From Amblyomma americanum (Eukaryota > Arthropoda > Arachnida > Ixodida > Ixodidae): 64,000 nt of DNA. Positions within the stretch are counted from its first letter, which is position 1. Every line of letters starts with the position of its first letter. Location of the stretch: the NCBI RefSeq assembly GCF_052857255.1, contig NC_135502.1:190661257-190725256 (forward strand), in the 5' to 3' direction. Under the pieces are notes generated by a model. The model was not told the DNA's origin, made no database searches, and saw nothing but the letters and a program-made list of their open reading frames with translations. Positions 1 to 9,300 of this stretch are shown in pieces. A program made the translations under genes and the position numbers.

Positions 1-37
1 CAATGTTGTACCAGCGGCCGATGTTACGCTGAGGGCC

Positions 38-343
38 GTGAACAGTGGTGGATCGGTTCCAGAGGTGCTGATGCCGTGTTGCTTGATGTTCTTTGTAGCG
101 TCGTAACTCTCGGTATTACAGTAATTAAGCGTTTTCTGGTCGCTGTCTTAAAAGCAGGTGTTCATTCGAGCAATGCAGCCTGGTAAAACGAAGCCTAGAA
201 CCTGAACCAAAAAGACGAAATTGTTCCTCAACATCTCCTCGCTCAGAGTGCCACCATGCCCTGTGCCAAAGAACGAAACGTGACTCGATTTAAAGCAGTG
301 TGACGTCAATGTTGCAGCAGCTGCCTATGTTACGCTGGTGGCC
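38..343 (+). repeat. Representative full-length satellite monomer (306 bp)
   Basis: Phase is set arbitrarily at GTGAACAG. Order of landmarks within the unit: GTGAACAGTGGTGGATCGGTTCC; a variable stretch distinguishing subtypes (CCACAGG, CCACCGG or CCAGAGG); GCTGATGCCGTGTTGCTCGATG; TAGCGTCGTAACTCTCGGTATTACAG written in pieces as TAGCGTCGTAAC and TCGGTATTACAG; AGCGTTTTCAGGTCGCTG; AGCAATGCAGCCTGGTAGAA; the A-rich ACCAAAAAGACGAAATGG; CAACATCACCTCG; GTGCCACCATGCCC; AACGTGACTCGATTTAAAG; TGACGTCA; GCAGCAGCTGCC; TTACGCTGG. The A-rich segment sits inside a weak dyad (GAACC and GGTTC, 13-nt spacing). No shorter internal period is convincing. Confidence 0.9.
301..308 (+). promoter_or_regulatory. CRE/ATF-type palindrome TGACGTCA, repeated in most monomers
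   Basis: The perfect 8-bp palindrome TGACGTCA is the consensus cAMP-response element bound by CREB/ATF bZIP proteins. It appears at the same place in most of the ~210 monomers. GCAGCAGCTGCC, with a CAGCTG E-box, follows a few bases later (here 314-325). Subtypes carry TGACGCCA (5910 region), TGACGACA (3314 region), TGACATCA (8968 region), TGATGTCA (8048 region) or TGGCGTCA (50843 region). The match is exact and its recurrence is seen directly. That it binds a factor is inference; it may simply have been carried along by amplification. Confidence 0.35.
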
Positions 344-629
344 GTGAACAGTGGTGGATCGGTTCCACCGGTGCTGATGCCGTGTTGCTCGATGTTCCTT
401 GTAGCGTCGTAACTCTCGGTATTACAGTAATTAAGCGTTTTCAGGTCGCTGTCGTAATTGCAGGTGTTCAGTCGAGCAATGCAGCCTGGTAGAACGAAGC
501 CAAGAACCTGAACCAAAAAGACGAAATGGTTCCTCAACATCACCTCGCTTAGAGTGCCACCACGCCCTGTGCTAAAGAACGAAACCTGACGTCAATGTTG
601 TACCAGCGGCAGATGTTACGCTGAAGGCC
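344..629 (+). repeat. Short monomer subtype (286 bp) with a 20-bp internal deletion
   Basis: This unit is 20 bp shorter than its neighbours. The standard segment GAAAC-GTGAC-(15 nt)-GTGACGTCAATG becomes GAAACCTGACGTCAATG, which is what removing one TGAC direct repeat and the intervening bases gives. The same junction recurs at GAAACC near 581, 1475, 10157, 10750, 13477, 14071, 14965, 19507, 20091, 35632, 42630 (GAAACATGACG), 44437, 45032 and 57850. It is often followed by TACCAGCGG in place of CAGCAGCTG. The subtype therefore behaves as a lineage spread by block duplication. Confidence 0.9.
586..594 (+). other. Deletion junction inside short monomer
   Basis: CTGACGTCA at this point joins the left TGAC repeat directly to the GTCA that follows the right TGAC repeat in the full-length form. 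The CRE-like TGACGTCA survives the deletion because its TGAC is supplied by the left repeat. Confidence 0.8.
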
Positions 630-3600
630 GTGAACAGTGGTGGATCGGTTCCAGAGGTGCTGATGCCGTGTTGCTTGATGTTACTTGTAGCGCCGTAACT
701 CTTGGTATTACAGTAATTCAGCTTTTTCAGGTCGCTGTCTTAAATGCAGGTGTTCATTCGAGCAATGCAGCGTAGTAGAACGAAGCCAAGAACCTGAACC
801 AAAAAGGCGAAATCGTTCGTCAACATCTCCTCGCTCAGAGTGCCACCATGCCCTGTGCCAAAGAACGAAACGTGACTCGATTTAAAGCAGTGTGACGTCA
901 ATGTTGCAGCAGCTGCCTGTGTTACGTTGGTGGCCGTGAACAGTGGTGGATCGGTTCCAGCGGTGCTGATGCCGTGTTGCTCGATGTTCTTTGTAGCGTC
1001 GTAACTCTCGGTATTACAGTAATTAAGCGTTTTTAGGTCGCTGTCGAAATGCAGGTGTTCAGTCGGGCAATGCAGCCTGGTAGAACGAAGCAAGAACCTC
1101 AACCAAAAAGACGAAATGGTTCCTCAACATCACCTCGATCAGGGTGCCACCATGCCCAGTGCCAAAGAATTAAACGTGACTTGATTTAAAACTGTGTGAC
1201 GTCAATGTTGCAGCAGCTGCCGATGTTACGCTGGGCCCATGAGCAGTGGTGGATCGGTCCCATAGGTGCGGATTCCGTGTTCTCGATGTTCCTTGTAGCG
1301 TCGTAACCCTGTGTATCGCAGTAATTCAGCGTTTTCAGGTCGCTGTCCTAAATGCAGGTGTTCGCTCGAGCAATGCAGCCTGGTAGAACGAAGCCAAGAA
1401 CCTGAAGCAAAAAGACGAAATGGTTCCTCAACATCACCTCGCTTAGAGTGCCACTATGCCCTGTGCTATAGAACGAAACCTGACGTCAATGTTTAACCAG
1501 CGGCCGATGTTACGCTGAGGGCCGTGAACAGTGGTGGATCGGTTCCAGAGGTGCTGATGCCGTGTTGCTTGATGTTACTTGTAGCGCCGTAACTCTCGGT
1601 ATTACAGTAATTCAGCGTTTTTAGGTCGCTGTCTTAAATGCAGGTGTTCATTCGAGCAATGCAGCCTAGTAGAACGAAGCCAAGAACCTGAACCAAAAAG
1701 ACGAAATCGTTCGTCAACATCTCCTCGCTCAAAGTGCCACCATGCCCTGTGCCAAAGAACGAAACGTGACTCGATTTAAAGCAGTGTGACGTCAATGTTG
1801 CACCAGCTGCCAATGTTACGCTGGTGGCCGTGAACAGTGGTGGATCGGTTCCACCGGTGCTGATGCCGTGTTGCTCGATGTTCCTTGTAGCGTCGTAACT
1901 CTCGGTATTACAGTAATTAAGCGTTTTCAGGTCGCTGTCGTAAATACAGGTGTTCAGTCGAGCAATGCAGCCTGGTAAAACGAAGCCTAGAACCTGAACC
2001 AAAAAGACGAAATGGTTCCTCAACATCTCCTCGCTCAGAGTGCCACCATGCCCTGTGCCAAAGAACGAAACGTGACTCGATTTAATTCAGTGTGACGTCA
2101 ATGTTGCAGCAGCTGTCTATGTTACGCTGGTGGCCGTGAACAGTGGTGGATCGGTTCCACCGGTGCTGACGCCGTGTTGCTCGATGTTCTTTGTAGCGTC
2201 GTAACTCTCGGTATTACAGTAATTAAGCGTTTTCAGGTCGCTGTCGTAAATCCAGGTGTTCAGTCGGGCAATGCAGCCTGGTAGAACGAAGCAAGAACCT
2301 CAACCAAAAAGTCGAAATGGTTCCTCAACATCACCTCGATCAGGGTGCCACCATGCCCAGTGCCAAAGAATTAAACGTGACTCGATTTAAAACTGTGTGA
2401 CGTCAATGTTGCAGCAGCTGCTAAATGTTACGCGGGGCCCATGAGCAGTGGTGGATCGGTCCCACAGGTGCTGATGCCGAGTTGCTCGATCTTCCTTGTA
2501 GCGTCGTAACTCTCGGTAATACAGTAAATTACCGTTTTCAGGTCGCTGTCTTAAATGCAGGTGTTCATTTGAGCAATGCAGCCTGGTAGAACGAAGCCTA
2601 GAACCTGAACCAAAAAGACGAAATGGTTCCTCAACATCACCTCGCTCAGAGTGCCACCATGTCCAGTGACAAAGAACGAAACGTGACTCGATTTAAAACA
2701 CTGTGGCGTCAATGCTTCAGCAGCTGCCGGTATTACGGTGGGGCTATGAACAGTGTCGGATAGGTTCCACAGGTGCGGATGCCGTGTTGCTCGATGTTCC
2801 TTGTATCGTCGTAACTCTCGGTAATACAGCAATTCAGCGTTTTCAGGTCGCTGTCGTAAATGCAGCTGTTCACTCGAGCAATGCAGCCTGGTAAAACGAA
2901 GCCTAGAACCTGAACCAAAAAGACGAAATGGTTCCTCAACATCACCTCGCTCAGAGTGCCACCATGTCCAGTGACAAAGAACGAAACGTGACTCGATTTA
3001 AAACACTGTGACGTCAATGCTGCAGCAGCTGCGATGTTACGCTGGGGCTATGAACAGTGTCGGATCGGTTCCACAGGTGCTGATGCCGTGTTGCTCGATG
3101 TTCCTTGTATCGTCGTAACTCTCGGTAATACAGCAATTAAGCGTTTTCACGTCGCTGTCGTAATTGCAGGTGTTTAGTCGAGCAATGCAGCCTGGTATAA
3201 CGAAGTCAAGAACCTCATCTAAAAAGACGAAATGGTTCCTCAACATCACCTCGATCAGGGTGCCACCATGCCCAGTGCCAAAGAACGAAACGTGACTCGA
3301 TTTAAAACAGTGTGACGACAATGCTGCAGTAGCTGCAGATGTTAAGCTGGGGCCATGAACATTGGTGAATCGGTTCCACAGGTGCTGATGCCATGTTGCT
3401 CTATGTTCCTTGTAGCGTCGTAACTCTCGGCAATACAGTAATTCAGCGTTTTCAGGTCGCTGTCGTAAGTGCAGGTGTTCACTCGAGCAATGCAAACTGG
3501 TAGAAAAAAATCAAGAACCTGAACCAAAAAGACGAAATGATTCCTTAACATCACCTCGCTCAGAGTGCCACCATGCCTTGTGGCAAAGAATGAAACGTGA

Positions 3601-5170
3601 CTCGATTTAAAGCAGTGTGACGTCAATGTTGCAGCAGATGCCGATGTTACGCTGGGGGCCGTGAACAGTAGTGGATCGGTGCCACAGGAGCTGATTCCGT
3701 GTTGCTCGATGTTCCTTGTACCGTCGCAACTGCCGGTAATACAGTAATTCAGATTTTTCAGGTCGCTGTCGTATATGCAGGTGTTCACTCGAGCAATGCA
3801 GCCTTGTAGAACAAAGCCAAGAACCTGAACCAAAAAGACGAAATGGTTCCTCAACATCACCTCGCTCAGGGTGCCACCACGCCCAGTTCAAAAGAACGAA
3901 GAGTGACTAGATTTATTGCAGTGTGACATCCATGTTGCAGCAGCTGCCGATGTTACGCTGGTGGCCGGGAACAGTGGTGGATCGGTTCCACAGGTGCTGA
4001 GGCCGTGTTGCTCGATGTTCTTTGTAGCTTCGTCACTCTCGGTATTACAGTAATTCAGCGTTTTCAGGTCGCTGTGTAAATGCAGGTGTTCACTCGTGCA
4101 ATGTAGCCTGGTGGAATGAAGCGAAGAACCTGAACCAAAAAGACGAAATGGTTCTTCAATATCACCTCGCTCAGGGTGCCACCATACCCAGTTCCTAAGA
4201 ATGAAGCGTGAGTCGATTTATAGCAGTGTGACATCAATGTTGTAGCAGCGGCCGATGTTACGCTGATGGCCGTGAACAGTGGTGAATCGGTTCCACAGGT
4301 GCTGATGCCGTGTTGCTCGATATTCGTTGTAGCGTCGTAACCCTCGGTATTACAATAAATAAGCGTTTTCTGGCCGCTGTCTTAAATGCAGGTGTTAATT
4401 CGAGCAATGCAGCTTGGTAGAACGAAGCCAAGAACCTGAACCAAAAAGACGAAATGGTTCCTCAACATCACCTCGCTCAGAGTGCCACCATGCCCTGTGC
4501 CAAAGAACGAAACGTGACTCGATTTGAAAAAGTGTGAGGTCATTGTTGCAGCAGCTGCCAATGTTACGCTGGTGGCCGTGAACAGTGGTGGATCAGTCCC
4601 ACAGGTGCTGATGCCGAGTTGCTCGATGTTCCTTGTAGCGTCGTAACTCTCGGTATTACAGTAATTAAGCGTATTCAGGTCGCTGTCGTAATTGCAGGTG
4701 TTCAGTCGAGCAATGCAGCCTTGTATAACGAAGCCAAGAACCTCATCCAAAAAGATGAAATGGTTCCTCAACATCACATCGATCAGGGTGCCACCATGCC
4801 CAGTGCCAAAGAACGAAACGTGACTCGATTTAAAACAGTGTGACGACAATGCTGCAGTAGCTGCCGATGTTACGCTGGGGCCATGAACAGTGGTGGATCG
4901 GTTCCACAGGTGCTGATGCCGTGTTGCTCTATGTTTCTTGTAGCGTGGTAACTCTCGGTAATACAGTAATTTAGCTTTTTCAGGTCGCTGTCGCAAATGC
5001 AGGTGTTCACTCGAGCAATGCTGACTGGTAAAACGAAGCCAAGAACCTGAACCAAAAAGACGAAATGGTTCCTCAACATCCCCTCACTCAGGGTGCCACC
5101 ATGCCCAGTGCCAAAGAACGAAGTGTGACTCGATTTAAAGCAGTGTGACGTCAATGTTGTAGCAGCTGCC

Positions 5171-5475
5171 GATGTTACTATGGGGATCGTGAACAGTGGT
5201 GGGTTGGTTCCACAGGTTCTGATGTCGTGTTCCTCGATGCTCCTTGTAGCGTCGTAACTCTCGGTATTACAGTAACTCAGCGTTTTAAGGTCGCTGTCGT
5301 AAATACAGGTGATCACTCGAGCAATGCAGCCTGGTAGAACGAAGCCAAGAACCTGAGCCAAAAAGACGAAATGGCTCCTACACAATGCCTCGCTCAGAGT
5401 GCCACCACGCCTTGTGCCAAAGAACGAAACGTAACTCGATTTAAAGTAGTGTGACGTCAATCTTGCAGCAGATGC
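5171..5475 (+). repeat. Landmark monomer subtype (GATGTTACTATGG), one of 14 copies
   Basis: The usual GTTACGCTGG is replaced by GTTACTATGGGG, followed by TTCTGATGTCGTGTTCCTCG and, before the next unit, GGCTCCTACACA or GGCTGCTACACA. The marker GATGTTACTATGG starts at 5171, 9601, 12919, 19255, 22567, 25620, 26843, 29282, 31721, 34465, 39024, 46586, 47805 and 52091. Spacings are whole multiples of ~305 bp after correction for known indels. Confidence 0.9.
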
Positions 5476-5551
5476 GATGTTACGCTAGGGGCCGTGAACA
5501 GTGGTGGATCGGTTCCACAGGGGCTTATGCCGTGTTCTCGATGTTCCTTGT

Positions 5552-5563
5552 AGCGTCGTATCC
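5552..5563. repeat. Target-site duplication, left copy
   Basis: AGCGTCGTATCC is satellite sequence repeated exactly on the other side of the insertion. The match ends at both sides (T versus C before it, A versus T after it), so the duplication is 12 bp. Confidence 0.85.
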
Positions 5564-5578
5564 ACAAGGGTAGAAACT

Positions 5579-5590
5579 TGGGCGAGTCGG
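5579..5590 (+). promoter_or_regulatory. Possible Pol III A box (TGGGCGAGTCGG)
   Basis: This matches the A-box consensus TRGCNNARYNGG except at position 4. It lies near the left end of the inserted element, as in tRNA-derived SINEs. I see no convincing B box, because the region where one would be expected is occupied by the hairpin. It could be chance. Confidence 0.2.
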
Positions 5591-5605
5591 TAACGGTGAT
5601 CCATA

Positions 5606-5709
5606 GAAAGTGAGAGTAGCGCAAAACCGGGACAAAGGGACAGAGAAAGACAGACACAACACTGTCTTTCTCTGTCCCTTTGTCCCGGTTTTGCGCTACT
5701 CTCACTTTC
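5606..5709. repeat. Perfect inverted repeat: 48-bp arms, 8-nt loop
   Basis: The left arm is 5606-5653, the loop ACACAACA is 5654-5661 and the right arm is 5662-5709. Base-by-base comparison shows all 48 positions pair. Perfect arms in otherwise diverged satellite suggest a young insertion. The transcript would form a long double-stranded stem. Two short minus-strand open frames that pass through it are artefacts of the palindrome. Confidence 0.95.
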
Positions 5710-5710
5710 C

Positions 5711-5722
5711 AGCGTCGTATCC
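5711..5722. repeat. Target-site duplication, right copy
   Basis: Second AGCGTCGTATCC. Removing 5552-5710 (159 bp) restores a monomer equivalent to the one at 39404 onward. Confidence 0.85.
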
Positions 5723-6370
5723 TTGGGTATCACAGTAATTCAGCGTTTTCGGGTCGCTGCCTTAAATGCAGGTGTTCACTCGAGCAATGCAGCCTGGTAG
5801 AACGAAGCCAAGAACCTGAACCAAAAAATGAAATGGTTCCTCAACATCACCTCGCTTAGAGTGCCACCATGCCCTGTGCCAAAGAACGAAACGTGACTAT
5901 TTAAAGCAGTGTGACGCCAATGTTGCAGCAGCTGAATATGTTGCGCTGGTGGCCGTGTACAGTGGTGGATCGGTTCCACCGGTGCTGATGCCGTGTCGCT
6001 CGATGTTCTTTGTAGCGTCGTAACTCTCACTATTACAGTAATTAGGCGTTTTAAATCCGCTGTCGTAAATGCAGGTGTTCAGTCGAACAATGCAGCCTGG
6101 TAGAACGAAGCCAAGAACCTCGACCAAAAAGACGAAATGGTTCCTCAACATCACCTCGATCAGTGCACCACCATGCCCAGTGCCAAAGAACGAAACGTGC
6201 CTCGATTTATAGCAGTGTGACGTCAATGTTGCAGCAGCTGCCGATGTTACGCTGGGGGACGTGAACAGTGGTGATTCGGTTCCACACGTGTTGATGCCGT
6301 GTTGCTCGATGTTCTTTGTAGCGTCGTAACAATCGGTATTACACTAAATAAGCGTTTTCAGGTCGCTGTC

Positions 6371-9300
6371 TTAAATGCAGGTGTTCATTCGAGCAATACA
6401 GCCTAGTAGAACGAAGCCAAGAACCTGAACCAAAAAGACGAAATGGTTCCTCAACATCACCTCGCTCAGAGTGCCACCATGCCCTGTGCCAAAGAACGAA
6501 TCGTGACTCGATTTAAAAAATGTGACGTCAATGTTGCAGCAGCTGCCAATATTACGCTGGTGGCCGTGAACAGTGGTGGATCGGTTCCACCGGTGCTGAT
6601 GCCATGTTGCTCGATGTTCCTTGTAGCTTCGTAACTCTCGGTATTACTGTAATTAAGCGTTTTCAGGTCGCTTTCGTAATTGCAGGTGTTCAGTCGAGCA
6701 ATGCAGCCTGGTAAAACGAAGCCTAGAACCTGAACCAAAAAGACGAAATGGTTCCTCAACATCTCTTCGCTCAGAGCGCCACCATGCCCTGTGCCAAAGA
6801 ACGAAACGTGACTCGATTTAAAGCAGTGTGACGTCAATGTTGCAGCAGCTGCCTATGTTACGCTGGTGGCCGTGAACAGTGGTGGATCGGTTCCACCGGT
6901 GCTGATGCCGTGTTGCTCGATGTTCTTTGTAGCGCCGTAACTCTCGGTATTACAGTAATTAAGCGTTTTCAGGTCGCTGTCGTAAATGCAGGTGTTCAGT
7001 CGGGCAATGCCGCCTGGTAGAACGAAGCAAGAACCTCAACCAAAAAGACGAAATGGTTCCTCAACATCACCTCGATCAGGGTGCCACCATGCCCAGTGCC
7101 AAAGAATTAAACGTGACTCGATTTAAAACACTGTGACGTCAATGCTTCAGCAGCTGCCGGTATTACGGTGGGGCTATGAACAGTGTCGGATAGGTTCCAC
7201 AGGTGCTGATGCCGTGTTGCTCAATGTTCCTTCTATCGTCGTAACTCTTGGTAATACAGCAATTCAGCGTTTTCAGGTCGCTGTCGTAAATGCAGGTGTT
7301 CACTCGAGCAATGCAGCCTGGTAAATCGAAGCCTAGAACCTGAACCAAAAAGACGAAATGGTTCCTCAACATCACCTCGCTCAGAGTGCCACCATGCCTT
7401 GTGCCAAAGAACGAAACGTAACTCGATTTAAAGTAGTGTGACGTCAATGTTGCAGCAGATGCCGATGTTACGCTGGGGGCCGTGAACAGTGGTGGATCGG
7501 TTCCACAGGGGCTGATGCCGTGTTCTCGATGTTCCTTGTAGCGTCGTAACCCTGGGTATTACACTAAATAAGCGTTTTCAGGTCGCTGTCTTAAATGTAG
7601 GTGTTCACTTGAGCAATGCAGCCTGGTAGAACGAAGCCAAGAACCTGAACCAAAAGATGAAATGGTTCCTCAACATCACCTCGCTTAGAGTGCCACCATG
7701 CCCTGTGCCAAAGAACGAAACGTGACTCTATTTAAAGCATTGTGACGCCAATGTTGCAGCAGCTGAATATGTTACGCTGGTGGCCGTGTACAGTGGTGGA
7801 TCGGTTCCACCGGTGCTGATGCCGTGTTGCTCGATGTTCTTTCTAGCGTCGTAAGTCTCAGTATTACAGTAATTAAGCGTTTTAAATCCGCTGCCGTTAA
7901 TGCAGGTGTTCTGTCGAGCAATGCAGCCTAGTAGAACGAAGCCAAAAACCTCACCAAAAAGACGAAATGGTTCCTCAACATCACCTCGCTTAGAGTGCCA
8001 CCATGCCCTGTGCCAAAGAACGAAACGTGACTCGATTTAAAGCAGTGTGATGTCAATGTTGCAGCAGCTGCCTATGTTACGCTGGTGGCCATGAACAGTG
8101 TCGGATCGGTTCCACCGGTGCTGATGCCGTGTTGCTCGATGTTCTTTGTAGCGTCGTAACTCTCGGTATTACAGTAATTAAGCGTTTTCAGGTCGCTGTA
8201 GTAAATGCAGGTGTTCAGTCGAGCAATGCAGCTTGGTAGAGCGAAGCCAAGAACCTGAACCAAAAAGACGAAATGGTTCCTCAACATCACCTCGCTCAGA
8301 GTGCCACCATGCCTTGTGGCAAACAATAAAACGTGACTCGATTTAAAGCAGTGTGACGTCAATGTTGCAGCAGCTGCCGATGTTACGCTGGAGCACGTGA
8401 ACAGTGGTGAATCGGTTCCACACGTTCTGATGCCATGTTGCTGGATTTTCCTTGTAGCGTCGTAACCTTGGGTATCACTGTAATTCAGCGTTTTCAGGTC
8501 GCTGCCTTAAATGCAGGTATTCACTCGAGCAATGCAGCCTGGTAGAACGAAGCCAAGAACCTGGACCAAAAAGACGAAAAGGTTCCTCAACATCACCTCG
8601 CTTAGAGTGCCACCATGCCCTGTGCTAAAGAACGAAAAATGACTCGATTTAAAGCAGTGTCACGTCAATGTTGCAGCAGCTGCCTATGTTACGCTGGGGG
8701 CCGTGAACAGTGGTGGATCGGTACCACAGCTGCTGATGCCGTGTTGCTCGATGTTCTTGTAGCGTCGTAACTCTCGGTATTACAGTAATTAAGCGTTTTC
8801 AGGTCGCTGTCGTAAATGCAGGTGTTCAGTCGAGCAATGCAGTTTGGTAGAACGAAGCCAAGCACCTCAACCAAAAAGACCAAATGGTTCCTCAACATCA
8901 CCTCGCTCAAGTTGCCACCATACCCAGTTCCTAAGAATGAAGCATGAGTCGATTTATAGCAGTGTGACATCAATGTTGTAGCAGCGGCCGATGTTACGCT
9001 GAGGGCCGTGAACAGTGGTGAATCGGTTCCACAGGTGCTGATGCCGTGTTGCTCGTTTTTCCTTGTAGCGTCGTAAAACTCGGTATTACACAAAATAAGC
9101 GTTTTCATGTCGCTGTCTTAAATGCAGGTGTTCATTCGAGCAATGCAGCCTGGTAGAACGAAGCCAAGAGCCTGAACCAAAAAGACGAAATGGTTTCTCA
9201 ACATCACCTCGCTCAGAGTGCCACCATGCTCTTTGCCAAAGAACGAAACGTGACTCGATTTAAAAAGTTTGACGTCCATGTTGCAGCACCTGCCAATGTT

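Larger units (their letters stand above)
1..2555 (+). repeat. Duplicated block A, copy 1
   Basis: About nine monomers, including two short-form (20-bp deleted) monomers near 581 and 1475. Base 1 onward aligns to 13491 onward at an offset of 13490. The part after about 917 also aligns to the region from about 35075 at an offset of 34158, falling to 33852 after one monomer is lost there. Similarity to the 13491 copy ends near 2555/16045. Confidence 0.8.
5564..5710. mobile_element. 147-bp non-autonomous hairpin (foldback/SINE-like) insertion in the satellite
   Basis: The satellite is interrupted once here. Five equivalent monomers (27130, 29570, 39320, 46880 and 52130 regions) lack this DNA, and all but the last keep one intact copy of the target site. 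The insertion is flanked by 12-bp direct repeats (AGCGTCGTATCC at 5552-5563 and 5711-5722). It consists of ~42 unique bases followed by a perfect inverted repeat. No terminal inverted repeats border the whole element, which argues against a standard MITE. A 12-bp duplication fits retroposition. An internal stretch resembles a Pol III A box with one mismatch. From memory, similar strings (ACTTGGGCGAGT, GACAGAGAAAGACAGACAC) are common in ixodid tick transcripts, but I could not check this. It has no coding capacity. Confidence 0.8.
2556..6370 (+). repeat. Duplicated block B, copy 1 (carries the insertion)
   Basis: About twelve monomers aligning to 36403-40220 at an offset of 33852. The offset drops to 33693 after the 159 bp gained at 5552-5710, so the insertion happened in this copy after the blocks separated. 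The stretch 4382-5170 also aligns at an offset of 46920 to 51300-52090. It includes the GTTACTATGGGG landmark monomer at 5171. Confidence 0.8.

Noticed and set aside
38..343. CENP-B box in the monomer
   Set aside because: The closest stretch (ATTCGAGCAATGCAGCC) keeps TTCG and the central A but lacks the CGGG part. The box is chiefly a mammalian satellite feature.
38..343. Monomer as a tRNA-derived SINE or 5S rDNA-derived repeat
   Set aside because: GTTCACTCG only loosely resembles a B box, there is no A box at proper spacing, no poly(A) or target duplication, and units are strictly tandem. I see no 5S-like or tRNA-like fold.
4619..4843. Plus-strand short open frames (60-102 codons) as small genes
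   Set aside because: They recur at the same phase of the monomer on the strand opposite other open frames, with no independent support.
5457..5733. Two overlapping 82-codon minus-strand frames through the hairpin
   Set aside because: Both simply read across the satellite and the palindromic insertion in two frames.
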